From the NCBI RefSeq assembly GCF_017833525.1, contig NZ_JAFICD010000001.1, forward strand, positions 868,001 through 932,000: a DNA stretch of 64,000 nucleotides. The letters are read 5' to 3'. Source of the DNA: Duganella sp. 1411 (GTDB taxonomy: Bacteria; Pseudomonadota; Gammaproteobacteria; Burkholderiales; Burkholderiaceae_D). Positions 53,001 through 60,904 of the stretch are shown here, one piece after another. The position numbers and the translations under genes are program-made. Positions within the stretch are counted from its first letter, which is position 1; every line of letters begins with the position of its first letter. The notes under the pieces are model-generated. The model was given only the letters and a program-made list of their open reading frames with translations, was not told the DNA's origin and searched no databases.

Positions 53001-53839
53001 GGCGACTCCTCGTACGGGCCGCAAGGCTGGCCGGCCAGCACGGCGCGCAAGCCCGCGACCTCCACCACCGCCTGGCTTTGCGACAGCGCCTCGACCTGCC
53101 AGCACGCCTCGGCGCCGGCCGACAGCAACGGCGGGCTGATGGCGCTCGCCGGCGCCACGCCGTGGTGGCCCGCCAGCGCGTAAGCGCCGAACGCCTTGTC
53201 GAACACATACAGCAGCACGAACGGCAGATCGAACTCGAACGGCGCCAGGGCGGCGACGGCGCGGCGGGCCACGTCGTTGACCGATTCGGCGCCCGCCAGG
53301 GCCGCCGTCAGATCGCGCAGCGCCCGCGTGCGCCGCTCGCCGAGCATATTGCGCGTGGTCTCGGTCACCGGATGGAACAAGCCGCAAACCTCGCCGTCCG
53401 CCGCGCGGATAGGGCTCAGTGAAAAGGTAAAGAAGGTCTCTTCCAGATAGCCATTCCGCTGCAAAAACATGCGTTGATTTTCAAGGAACGAGGTCTGCCC
53501 GGCGACGGCCCGCTCGAACGGCTCACCGATGGCCGGCCAGGCCGACTTCCAGCATTCCCGGTAGTCCATGCCCAACGCCAGCGGATGCTTGTCACCGCAG
53601 ACGATGCGGTAGCCGTCGTTGTAGATCTGCGTATGCTGCGGCCCCCAGATGATATTGATTGGGAAGTTAGACGCGAGGCACAAGCTCACCGTGGTGCGCA
53701 GGCCGTGCGGCCACTCGCCGATGGGGCCGAGCGGCGTCTGCGACCAATCCAGGGAACCGATCAGTCGCGCCATTTCGCTGCCGCTCTCCGCGGCCAGAAA
53801 CGTGTCGGCGATGCCTTGTTGATGGATGGGAATAATCAT
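50039..53839 (-). CDS. Hybrid sensor histidine kinase with two kinase and two receiver modules
   Basis: A 1266-residue soluble signalling protein with no membrane helix. Order: an N-terminal PAS-like part (about 20-165, with NIIWGPQHTQIYNDGYR), a GAF-like part (about 175-335), a first HisKA (SHEFRTPLTLML, about 360) and ATPase (NLLSNAFKFT), a receiver (ILLADDNADM; Asp in LVLTDVMMPD, about 690), a PAS domain (about 785-905), a second HisKA (LAHELRNPLAP) and ATPase (NLLNNSAKYTPDGG, GLGLGLALVKNL), and a C-terminal receiver (Asp of LDIGLPDLDG, about 1200). ATG at 53839 is used; the TTG three codons upstream is possible. No dedicated response regulator is nearby, so its output is unclear. Confidence 0.92.
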   Translation of the reverse strand: MIIPIHQQGIADTFLAAESGSEMARLIGSLDWSQTPLGPIGEWPHGLRTTVSLCLASNFPINIIWGPQHTQIYNDGYRIVCGDKHPLALGMDYRECWKSAWPAIGEPFERAVAGQTSFLENQRMFLQRNGYLEETFFTFSLSPIRAADGEVCGLFHPVTETTRNMLGERRTRALRDLTAALAGAESVNDVARRAVAALAPFEFDLPFVLLYVFDKAFGAYALAGHHGVAPASAISPPLLSAGAEACWQVEALSQSQAVVEVAGLRAVLAGQPCGPYEESPDHALGCSTRQQRDGRPRMLMVLGASPRLPWNETYREFQQLLFAAMDAAMDRIATHEQEQARSEALAAADRAKTLFFSNVSHEFRTPLTLMLGPLSDALADPMPEGQRERLRIAERNAHRLLRLVNSLLDFSRIEAGRTQATFSATDLAALTAELASHFQSACAQAGLELEVDCGPLPAPVYVDRAMWEKIVLNLLSNAFKFTLEGGIRVSLKVRGNDVELKVADSGVGIPQADAALVFDRFHRVEGQRGRSMEGSGIGLSLVKEMVALHGGAVRVRSADGKGSVFSVRLKFGTDHLPADQIVEQPEPAGRWAGTASYLEEAVGWLDRNGAPPGPAREEAVAGAISARILLADDNADMRAYIQRILEKNGHQVTPVKNGREALDAIAAGPPPDLVLTDVMMPDTDGFTLLKTLRAGEATRDLVVILLSARAGPEARVEGLAAGADDYMVKPFDARELVARIDGAINLSHQRRTSAAREAALQAEMKAEERVRELAERLQFTLNAAQIGDWDLNLLDDTSQRSLRHDQCFGYTEPLAHWGMSDFFEHMHPDDRERVRAVIDAAIEAHTGWDIECRVVWPDGSVHWVAVHGSLYHVDKVATRAVGVILDITAHKQAEEELREASRRKDEFLAMLAHELRNPLAPISAAAQMIGTAKLSEERLRHTSGVIARQVSHMTALIDDLLDVSRVTRGLVDIERTPQDVHNVVFHAIEQVRPLIESKRHRLVTDLAPDVGAVMGDQKRLVQIVSNLLNNSAKYTPDGGRITVRTELRGDDVELVVEDNGTGIAPGLQSAVFELFSQAERTPDRTQGGLGLGLALVKNLVELHGGTVACHSDGIGLGSRFTVTLPRTSARGQVAPLLPSRHAEAKAGGLKIMVVDDNIDAAEMLEIMLDSVGHQVIAEHNAANAIRRAQDGEELDVAILDIGLPDLDGYELARRLRADSRSARMVLVALTGYGQASDRDKGLAAGFDHYLVKPVAPSTIINLMSEL

Positions 53840-53987
53840 GATCGGCAAAAAAAATGATTTCCTTTAGCCTAGCATGAGATCGAACCGGACACATCAGCCC
53901 ATCTGTGAATTCCCTTGAATTCCCAGACAACATTTAAGACTAGTCCTACAAACAGGCCGCGAGTATGCCTATACCGCGCGAACTCAG

Positions 53988-54018
53988 GTGTAGCTAAGAT
54001 ACGTTTCAACACTACACC
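53988..54018 (+). other. Stem-loop just before the small lipoprotein ribosome-binding site
   Basis: GGTGTAG (53988-53994) and CTACACC (54012-54018) are exact inverse complements 17 nt apart and end directly before AAGGAGG. If transcribed, the hairpin could limit or stabilise access to the ribosome-binding site. Confidence 0.45.
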
Positions 54019-54030
54019 AAGGAGGTCACC

Positions 54031-54288
54031 ATGAAACAACTGAATGCACCCGCGAAATTCGCCTTTGCCTTGATTCTGACTGCCGCAGCCGTTACCGGTT
54101 GCAAGAAGCAAGATCCAGTGACACCGGAAGCCACCGCCCCGGCAGTGACGCCGGCCCCAGCCCCTGCGCCAGCGACCTCGCCGACGCCTGACGCGACCAC
54201 GCCACCGGCAGCGGGCGCCAACACCCCGGCGGACACCACCACGCCGCCGGCAAGCACTACGCCTGATACGACGCCTCCGGCTCGTTAA
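54031..54288 (+). CDS. Small Pro/Thr/Ala-rich lipoprotein
   Basis: An 85-residue protein with a lipoprotein signal (lipobox AVTGC, Cys about 24) followed by KKQDPVTPE and a disordered tail of Ala, Pro and Thr. A strong AAGGAGGTCACC precedes the ATG. Such short proteins are common in Oxalobacteraceae envelopes; no function is known. The tail could span the periplasm or serve as a spacer. A GC-rich hairpin without a T-run (54299-54315) follows the stop codon and may end the transcript. Confidence 0.8.
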   Translation: MKQLNAPAKFAFALILTAAAVTGCKKQDPVTPEATAPAVTPAPAPAPATSPTPDATTPPAAGANTPADTTTPPASTTPDTTPPAR

Positions 54289-54414
54289 CGGGTCTCAGCG
54301 CCGCCCACGGCGGCGTAGTATGATGCGGCTTCGGCCTGATGGCGGCACTCCCGCCCTCGGGCTGTTTCCGCGTGCCCGGTGCGCGCGTCGTGGAAGCACA
54401 ACGATTAATATCCG

Positions 54415-55152
54415 ATGGCGCACTCTCTCCGCACTACCCTTCCCCCACCACATCCCGTGACCGCGTTCGACTGCCCGCAGCTGCTGGCCGGCCGGCAAAC
54501 ACCCGTGCGTTACGCGACCGCCTCGGTCGACGTGCAAGCGCGCGCCATCGAGATTCAAGTGGCGATCGACTACCGCATGCCATCACTGGTCGCGCGGGCG
54601 ATCGGCCGTTCAAGGCGGGTCGACCACGATCGATTCATCCGTTACGTACGATTGGCGGACGCCGGGTTGCGCAGATACTGGAGCAGGACTATCACCTTGA
54701 ATGGCGCCGACTACACGGTGAGCGTGTCGGCGCGCCAAACGGCCAAGGGCTTGCCGCTGGTGCTGGCACATACCGGCAGCCGCCTGCTGGGACCATTGAG
54801 CAGCCGCTCCAGCAATCCCTATCCGCTTTTATCCGGTAATCTATACTACGAACCGCACCACGACAGCGACTCCGACGCCATGTTCGCGATGACGGCCGCG
54901 CACGAAATCGGCCACGCCTTCCTCACCAGCGCCTTCGGCATACGCTGGTCCTGGGGCCATGGCGGAACCTCGTCGATCTTGGGACGGATGGCCGCCACCG
55001 CGCCACCTTATCCGATATCGGGCGAAATCGGGCTGATGACCTATTACCGCAACAACGCGACCCAGACGATTTACCGCGACGACGTCCTGCGCAGAACCAT
55101 CGCCAGCGAAAACGACGTCAAAACCTTGCTATTCATCGCGGGCCGCATTTAG
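54415..55152 (+). CDS. Putative HEXXH zinc metallopeptidase, orphan
   Basis: A 245-residue protein not placed in a named family. The key block is MTAAHEIGHAFLTSAFG with HEIGH at 163-167, followed by WSWGHGGTSSILG, where H182 could be the third metal ligand, and then PISGEIGLMTYY (about 200-211) and ASENDVKTLLF. The order HEXXH, GHxGTSS, GEIxLMxYY resembles short peptidase-like domains I associate with secreted effector or Rhs/VgrG-linked proteins, but that is memory, not a search. The first 120 residues are a basic beta-rich region. No signal peptide and no obvious immunity gene beside it. It converges on the DUF4394 gene with 2 bp between stop codons. Confidence 0.7.
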   Translation: MAHSLRTTLPPPHPVTAFDCPQLLAGRQTPVRYATASVDVQARAIEIQVAIDYRMPSLVARAIGRSRRVDHDRFIRYVRLADAGLRRYWSRTITLNGADYTVSVSARQTAKGLPLVLAHTGSRLLGPLSSRSSNPYPLLSGNLYYEPHHDSDSDAMFAMTAAHEIGHAFLTSAFGIRWSWGHGGTSSILGRMAATAPPYPISGEIGLMTYYRNNATQTIYRDDVLRRTIASENDVKTLLFIAGRI

Positions 55153-55154
55153 CT

Positions 55155-56795
55155 TCACTTCAACGCGATGGCCAGATCGATCAGGCTGACCTGGCCATTG
55201 CCTATCGCGGAATTCGCCGGACTGCCCGCGCCGTTGACCGGCACCGCCGCACCGGTGGCCAGGTCCACCCGATACAGCGCGCTGCCACCGTTGAACGAGC
55301 CGCGCAACGCAGCCAGCGCCAGTCCATTGGCGCCGCCGGCGATATCCATCGCCACGTCGCCCACCGCGCTGGCGCCCAGCGATCCGACATTGACCAGGAT
55401 GCCTTCATTGGGCGGCGTTTGCATCACCAGATTGCCGCCGCTGGTGCTGATATCGTAAAGCACGGTGGTGGTGGCGCCGGCATAGCTGTTGCTGTAGGCG
55501 GCGGCCGTGACGCCGGCGTTGTTGACAGGGTTGTCGGTGATGGTGGCGCCGGTATCGACGTTGATACGCAGGTTCTGCCCCGCGTCGCTGATCACGCGCA
55601 GGCGGTCGGCGGCCGGATTGAAATCCACCGCGAAGCCGGTGCCGACCAGATTAGAATACGGCGACGAGCCGTCCGCCGGGTCGGCGGTGAGCGTCGCCTT
55701 GGCGGTGACGGCGCCGTTGACGGGATTGATGGTGACGATACGGCCGGTGGAGGACAAGCCATACAACACGCCATCCTTAGGACGCACATCGAAACCCAGC
55801 AGACGTTCGCCGTTGGTCAGGCCGCTGACCGCCACGTTGGTGTCCAGCGTGTTCGGCGTGGCGGTCTTGAAGGTGACGATACGGCCGTCGGAAGTCAGGC
55901 CGTAAGCGATCGGCGCGGCCGGCGTGCGCACGGCCACGCCGCGGACGTCCTCGTTCACGCCGACGGCGGCGACCAGCGTCGCGGCATTGGCGGTCGCGCC
56001 CAGGTTGATCGTGTAAAGATTGCGCGCGCCGCCGACGGTCATGACGGCGTAGCCGGTGTTGGTGCGGGCGTCGATGTCGAAACCGCCGACGCCGGCAGCG
56101 GAGACGCCCAGCGCCACCGGAGCGGTCAGCGCGCCGTTGTTGGGCGGGTTTTGCGTGTACAGCGTGCCGTTGGCGGCGTCGATGACGAACAGCGTGGTGC
56201 TGGCGGTGCCGGCGAAGCTGTTGGTGTAGGCTGCGGCGGCGACGGCGGTATTGGCCGCGCCGCCGTTGATGGCGCCGTCGGTGGTGGTAGCGCCCGTGTC
56301 CACGTTCACGCGCAGGCTCTGGCCGGTGTTGCCGACGATACGCAAGCGATCGGCCACCGGATTGAAATCGACGCCGAACTCCGTGCCCGCCAGCGCGGTG
56401 AACGGCTCGCTGGTGTCGGCCGCGTCGGCCGCCAGCGTGGACTTGAACGTGGCGACGCCGCTAACGCCGTTCAAGGTATAGATGCGGCCCGTGCTGCCGA
56501 CGCCATACAACAAGCCATCGGCCGGACGATAATCGATACCAATCAGGTTTTCACCGGACTGCAATCCGGTGACGGTCGCGCTGGTGCGGATGGTGGCTGG
56601 CGTGGCGCGGTCGAAGGACAGCAGCTTGTTGCTGGCGGTGAGAACAAACACATCGCCCGTATCGGAGGTCGACGGCTGGTCCTTGTCCTTGTCCTTATCT
56701 TTTTTGAGTTCCTCGAACCCGCAGGCGGCCAGCGATGCGGCGATAGCGGAAACGAGTAACAGCTTGCGAAGTGACAGGGACATGGTTCGGCTCAT
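55155..56795 (-). CDS. DUF4394 lipoprotein with two propeller-like repeats
   Basis: A 546-residue exported protein. The signal ends in lipobox SLAAC, then a charged KKDKDKDKD linker. Two homologous halves follow (about 50-290 and 290-540), each with FDRATP or FKTATP, SGENLIGIDYRPADGLLYGV-like and FGVDFNPVADRLRIVGNTGQSLRVNVDTGA-like blocks, the mark of DUF4394. Probably a beta-propeller on the cell surface or in the periplasm. Function unknown. A second in-frame ATG lies four codons downstream (56783). Confidence 0.88.
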   Translation of the reverse strand: MSRTMSLSLRKLLLVSAIAASLAACGFEELKKDKDKDKDQPSTSDTGDVFVLTASNKLLSFDRATPATIRTSATVTGLQSGENLIGIDYRPADGLLYGVGSTGRIYTLNGVSGVATFKSTLAADAADTSEPFTALAGTEFGVDFNPVADRLRIVGNTGQSLRVNVDTGATTTDGAINGGAANTAVAAAAYTNSFAGTASTTLFVIDAANGTLYTQNPPNNGALTAPVALGVSAAGVGGFDIDARTNTGYAVMTVGGARNLYTINLGATANAATLVAAVGVNEDVRGVAVRTPAAPIAYGLTSDGRIVTFKTATPNTLDTNVAVSGLTNGERLLGFDVRPKDGVLYGLSSTGRIVTINPVNGAVTAKATLTADPADGSSPYSNLVGTGFAVDFNPAADRLRVISDAGQNLRINVDTGATITDNPVNNAGVTAAAYSNSYAGATTTVLYDISTSGGNLVMQTPPNEGILVNVGSLGASAVGDVAMDIAGGANGLALAALRGSFNGGSALYRVDLATGAAVPVNGAGSPANSAIGNGQVSLIDLAIALK

Positions 56796-56880
56796 CTTTT
56801 TAAAAGTGAACGGCCGCGCCGCCCGGATAAGAAATAATTAATAGCTAATATTTTACGCCACTTCGGCGATATTCAACCAC

Positions 56881-57447
56881 TCATGCGGCCATGCCCAGCC
56901 ACATGCCCGCCAACGAGATGACGCCGCCACCGGCGCGCAGCCAGCCGCTGTCGGCGCGCAGCGCGCGGCCAAGCCCCAGGCCCACGCCGTGCAGCGCGGC
57001 GCTGGCGGCGACGAAGCCCACGCCATAGAGCCAGGCGCTGCCCACGGCCGGCATCTCGACGCCATGCGCGTAACCGTGGAAAACCGCGAAGCCGCCGACG
57101 ATCAGCGCCGCCGGCAAAGTCTTCAGCTTGACGGCGAACCCGATCAGCAAACCAAGCAGCAGCACCGAGGTGGCGATGCCCGCCTCCACCATCGGCAGCG
57201 CCGCGCCGCTCATGCCGAGCGCGCCGCCGGCGGCCAGGAAGCCCACGAAGCTGGCCGGCAGCAGCCACTGCGCGCGGCCGCCCAGCTGCGCGCCCCACAG
57301 GCCCACTGCCAGCATCGCCAGGATATGGTCGATGCCCGTCAGCGGATGCAGCAGGCCGGCCATCGCGCCGTGGTCGTGGCCGGGGTGGGCCAGCGCCGCG
57401 CCGCTATAGGTCAGCGCCAGCAGCATCAAGGTCAGTTTGGATTTCAT
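56881..57447 (-). CDS. hupE: HupE/UreJ-type nickel/cobalt permease
   Basis: A 188-residue membrane protein with a cleavable signal ending LALTYSGAALA and about six helices. The metal motif HX5DH is present as HPLTGIDH at about residue 34, preceded by HPGHDHG, and FHGYAHGVEMP is the second family motif. HupE proteins take up nickel or cobalt by facilitated diffusion. Directly downstream of cobW and the corrin genes, cobalt supply for cobalamin synthesis is the likely task here rather than nickel for hydrogenase. The gap to cobW is 30 bp, so co-transcription is expected. Confidence 0.9.
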   Translation of the reverse strand: MKSKLTLMLLALTYSGAALAHPGHDHGAMAGLLHPLTGIDHILAMLAVGLWGAQLGGRAQWLLPASFVGFLAAGGALGMSGAALPMVEAGIATSVLLLGLLIGFAVKLKTLPAALIVGGFAVFHGYAHGVEMPAVGSAWLYGVGFVAASAALHGVGLGLGRALRADSGWLRAGGGVISLAGMWLGMAA

Positions 57448-57477
57448 AGGTACTCCTTCAGTAGATAAATAGGATGG

Positions 57478-58599
57478 TTAGCGCCAGGCGGTGCCGGTGT
57501 GCTCCGTTAGCAGCGCGGCAACCTTGACGCGGTTGATGTGATAACCGATGAACACCAGCTGCGAACGTCCGCTCGCGGGCCTGGCGGCATCGGCCTGCAG
57601 CGTCAGTCGCGCGCGTACGCCCTGCACCAGCACCGCGTTGTCCGTGTCGCGCAGGCGGATGTAGCCTTTGCTGCGCAGGATAGGCTCGGCCCGCGCCGCC
57701 TCGAGCAAAGCAGACTTGAGCTGCTGCGCATCCTGCGGCGCGTCGCTGCGCAGCACAAAGGAGAGCCAGCCCGGGTCCTGCTCGTGAAAATGCTTGTGGG
57801 TGGCCAGCCCGTGGCTATGCGCTCCCAGGCCGGAGTGCGCGTGGCCGTTCAGGCGGCTCTGCACCGCCAATAGCGTCGCTCCCGGTCCGGGCACCGTTGC
57901 CAGCGGCGTGAAGACATGCGTATGCTCGGTGCGGGTCGGCTGATGCAGCCGCAGGCCAAGCGCCAGACGGATGTCGAGCTGCGCGCGGTATGCCAGTTCC
58001 AGAAAGCGCACCTTGGGCGCGCGCTGGCGCACGCGGGTTTCGGCCCGCAGCAGCGCCGCCTCGTCAAACTCGTCGATCTTGTTCAGCACCACCACGTCGG
58101 CGTATTCGAGCTGCTGGTCGAACATGGTGGCGGCGGCGCTATCGGCGTCCCGTGGCCCGTGCTCGAACTGGCCGGACAGCAGCAGCGGCGTATCCACCAC
58201 CGCCAGCGTCGCATCGAGGATGAAATCATCGGCCAGCTCTGGGCTTTGCAGCAGCTCCATCACCGCCGTCGGCAGCGCCAGGCCGGATGTCTCGATCAGC
58301 ACGTGGTCGATCTGCGCCCGCCGCTGCGCGATCGCCCGCATGGCCGGCACGAACAGCACGTCGTCGCCGTACGCGATCAGCCCATGCGGAAAATCCTGGA
58401 TGCAGACTTGAGGGTCGTCACCGGCGCCATCGCGCACCAGCGCGCCGTCCACCGAAATCTCGCCGAACTCGTTGATCAGCAGCGCCAGACGGCGCGTCTG
58501 GCGCCGCTCGACCAGGTCGCGCAGCAAAGTCGTCTTGCCGGCGCCGAGAAAGCCGGTGACGATGGTCACCGGTATCAACTGCTTTCCCGCTTGATTCAT
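57478..58599 (-). CDS. cobW: CobW-type GTPase/metallochaperone lacking the CxCC motif
   Basis: A G3E GTPase of 373 residues in the cobalamin operon, presumed to deliver cobalt. P-loop GFLGAGKTT (about 16-24), LLINEFGEISVDG, and the guanine-specificity NKID. The usual GCxCC metal motif is absent: the aligned stretch reads DFPHGLIAYGDD. A histidine-rich region (HTHVF, GHAHSGLGAHSHGLATHKHFH) lies before the C-terminal domain and may take over metal binding. The ATG at 58599 overlaps the stop codon of the upstream cobJ-cobK gene (ATGA). Upstream in-frame extension to 59022 is a shadow of that gene. Confidence 0.88.
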   Translation of the reverse strand: MNQAGKQLIPVTIVTGFLGAGKTTLLRDLVERRQTRRLALLINEFGEISVDGALVRDGAGDDPQVCIQDFPHGLIAYGDDVLFVPAMRAIAQRRAQIDHVLIETSGLALPTAVMELLQSPELADDFILDATLAVVDTPLLLSGQFEHGPRDADSAAATMFDQQLEYADVVVLNKIDEFDEAALLRAETRVRQRAPKVRFLELAYRAQLDIRLALGLRLHQPTRTEHTHVFTPLATVPGPGATLLAVQSRLNGHAHSGLGAHSHGLATHKHFHEQDPGWLSFVLRSDAPQDAQQLKSALLEAARAEPILRSKGYIRLRDTDNAVLVQGVRARLTLQADAARPASGRSQLVFIGYHINRVKVAALLTEHTGTAWR

Positions 58600-60140
58600 A
58601 ACGCCTCGCACTCCCGCAGCACGCCGGCGATGTCGTCCACCACCGCCGGATATTCGACGCGCGGCCGCGCCACCACCAGCAGCGGAATGCCCAGCGCCTT
58701 TGCCGCCGCCACCTTGGCCTGGTAGCCGCCGGCGCCGCCGGAGTCCTTGGTCACCACGCAATCGATGCGCCAGTCGCGCCACAGCGCGGTATTGAATTCG
58801 GCGGAGAACGGCCCCTGCATCGCGCAGATGCGTTCGCGCGGAATGCCCAGCGCCAGCGCGCGTTCGATCAGCTCCGGCTCGGCGGTCTGGCGCACGAACC
58901 ACTGCTTGTCGGCGGCGCCGGGCGTGGCCATGAACGTCGCCAGGTCCTTCGATCCGGTCGCCAGGAAAATACGCCCTCCCAGCTCGGCCGCGCGCGCGGC
59001 CGCCTGTTCCATCGACGCGCACAACTCACCGTCCTGCGGCTGGTATTCGCTCGGGCGCTCATAGCGCAGATAAGGGATGCCCAGCTCCTTCGACAATCCG
59101 ATCAGCTGTTCCGACATGCCGCTGGCATAAGGATGGGTGGCGTCCAGCAGCAGGCGCGCGTGCTTATGCGTCAGTACGCGGCGGCGCGCCTCCACGCCTT
59201 GGCGGCCCGCCCACACGCTCACACCAGGACAATCCTGGCGCGCCATGTCGCCGCCATGGTCGCTGGCCGCCGACACCACCACATTTTTATCTTGTCCCCG
59301 CGCCAGCTGCGCGGCCAGCGCGTTGCCGTCGCTGGTGCCGGAGAATACCCACAGCGCATTGTCCGGAAGTTCGCCTTCCCGCGACGCCTCCGCCGCTTCC
59401 GGCTGCGCCCAGTCGTTGTAGCCGCGCGGGGTAAAGATCCGGCCCCGTTTGCGCATCGTGAAGCGGTTGCCGACCACGATCGTGGTCAGCATGTCGAACT
59501 GCAGCGACGGCAGCTCGTCGAGCCGGTGGATGGCGACCTCCTGGCCCGGACGGTAGGCGTTCTTGACCACGCCGCACAGCGTATGCGGCGCCTTCGACTC
59601 CAGCATCAGCTGCAACACGCGGTAGACGCCCTGCTGCCGGCTGGCGCTTTGCACGTTGTACATCACGCACGCCAGATCGGCCTGGGCGATATGACGGGCA
59701 CGGTGTTCGATCCACTCCCATGGACAAAGCAGGTCGGAGAGGCTGAGCGTGGCGAAATCGTGCGACAGCGGAGAACCCAGCAACGATGCGCAGGCGTTCG
59801 CCGACGTAATCCCGGGCACCACGTTCACTTCATAGGTATCATCCTCGCGCATTTCCTCGAACGCCAGCGCCGCCATCGCGTAAATGCCGATGTCGCCGCT
59901 GGAGATCAGCGCCACTTTGGCGCCCGCGCGCGCGTGCTCGATCGCCAGCAGGGCGCGCTCGCGCTCCTGCGTCAGCGGCGGCGTGTGGATCTCCTTGCCC
60001 TCGATATGCGGCGCGATCCAGCGCAGATACAATTCATAAGCCACGATCACGTCGCTGTCGCGCAGCGCCGCAATGGCGCGCGGCACGATCAAGTCGTCGA
60101 AGCCCGGGCCCACCGACACCAAATTCAAAACACCACTCAT
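58596..60140 (-). CDS. cobJ: Fused precorrin-3B C17-methyltransferase / precorrin-6A reductase (CobJ-CobK)
   Basis: A 514-residue bifunctional corrin enzyme. Residues 1-255 are CobJ/CbiH: VSVGPGFDDLIVPRA, SSGDIGIYAMA, VVPGITSANACASLLGSPLSHDFATLSLSDLL and KNAYRPGQEV. Residues 270-514 are CobK/CbiJ: LWVFSGTSDGNALAAQLA, LLLDATHPYA, IPYLRYERP, ATGSKDLATF and TKDSGGAGGYQAKVAAA. The ATG at 60140 overlaps the cbiG stop by one base; an ATG 15 bp upstream is also in frame. Ring contraction (C17) and ring reduction are normally separate proteins, though fusions are known. Confidence 0.9.
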   Translation of the reverse strand: MSGVLNLVSVGPGFDDLIVPRAIAALRDSDVIVAYELYLRWIAPHIEGKEIHTPPLTQERERALLAIEHARAGAKVALISSGDIGIYAMAALAFEEMREDDTYEVNVVPGITSANACASLLGSPLSHDFATLSLSDLLCPWEWIEHRARHIAQADLACVMYNVQSASRQQGVYRVLQLMLESKAPHTLCGVVKNAYRPGQEVAIHRLDELPSLQFDMLTTIVVGNRFTMRKRGRIFTPRGYNDWAQPEAAEASREGELPDNALWVFSGTSDGNALAAQLARGQDKNVVVSAASDHGGDMARQDCPGVSVWAGRQGVEARRRVLTHKHARLLLDATHPYASGMSEQLIGLSKELGIPYLRYERPSEYQPQDGELCASMEQAAARAAELGGRIFLATGSKDLATFMATPGAADKQWFVRQTAEPELIERALALGIPRERICAMQGPFSAEFNTALWRDWRIDCVVTKDSGGAGGYQAKVAAAKALGIPLLVVARPRVEYPAVVDDIAGVLRECEAL

Positions 60141-60904
60141 CAGATTTCCATCCATTTATCCAGTACCACCGCGACGGCGACGCCGTCCAGACTCGTTTTC
60201 GGCACCAGCAGCGCTCCGCGCGCGCTGGCCACCAGCGCGCACGGTTCGCACACGCCATCCAATCCCACGTTTTGTCGCACCCAGTCGGACGGCTTGCCGA
60301 CCCAGGGTCGCGCCGCCAGATCCGCCCGCGCGAACACCCGCAGCGGCAGATCGTAGCGGGCGCAGAATTCAAGCAGGCCGGGTTCCTCCGCCTTCAAATC
60401 GACGGTCGCCATTTCGCGCACGTCGGCGATGCCGTAGTCTCCGGCCGCCTTCAACGCCTGCGCCACCGCGGCCTCTATCCTGTCCGCCGCAACGCCCTTG
60501 CGGCAACCTATGCCCACCGTCAGCGGCTTGAGCGCCTCGGTGGCCGTGGTCACCACCGGCACCGCGCCGACCGCCCGCGCGGCGCGATAGGCCAGCGCGT
60601 TGGCGCCGCCCTCGTGCCCCGCCAGCAGCGCGACGGCAAAGCGCGCCGCCTCGTCCAGCACCACGACCGCCGGGTCGGTATGCTTGTCGGTGGGCAGGCC
60701 GTCGAGAAAACGCACCGCGATGCCACTTGCCGCCACCATGATCCATTGCGGATGCCGGCGATAGGCGGCCGCAAATTGCGCCTTCTGGCTAACGTCAGGC
60801 CGCAGCCATGGCTGGTATATCTCGCCACCCAAGCTTTTTTGCAGCGCCTTGGCCAGCGCCTCGCCCTCGGCGCGCACCAGCCAGATGCCCAATGCCGCCG
60901 TCAC
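60140..60904 (-). CDS. cbiG: Cobalt-precorrin-5A hydrolase
   Basis: A 254-residue CbiG, short for the family. The N-terminal domain (about 1-115) has MVAASGIAVRFLDGLPTDKHTDPAVVVLDEAARFAVALLAGHEGGANALA. The C-terminal domain starts LTVGIGCRKGVAADRIEAAV and ends with LVPKTSLDGVAVAVV. The middle domain of longer CbiG proteins appears to be missing. It opens the lactone ring of cobalt-precorrin-5A, releasing acetaldehyde, a step specific to the early-cobalt (anaerobic-type) route. It overlaps the C11-methyltransferase gene by 4 bp. Confidence 0.88.
   Translation of the reverse strand: MTAALGIWLVRAEGEALAKALQKSLGGEIYQPWLRPDVSQKAQFAAAYRRHPQWIMVAASGIAVRFLDGLPTDKHTDPAVVVLDEAARFAVALLAGHEGGANALAYRAARAVGAVPVVTTATEALKPLTVGIGCRKGVAADRIEAAVAQALKAAGDYGIADVREMATVDLKAEEPGLLEFCARYDLPLRVFARADLAARPWVGKPSDWVRQNVGLDGVCEPCALVASARGALLVPKTSLDGVAVAVVLDKWMEI

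Noticed and set aside
54031..54288. Antitoxin or immunity protein for the HEXXH protein
   Set aside because: The 85-residue product is a disordered Pro/Thr lipoprotein with its own strong ribosome-binding site and leader; it is upstream of the HEXXH gene by 126 bp and common in type, so nothing supports pairing.
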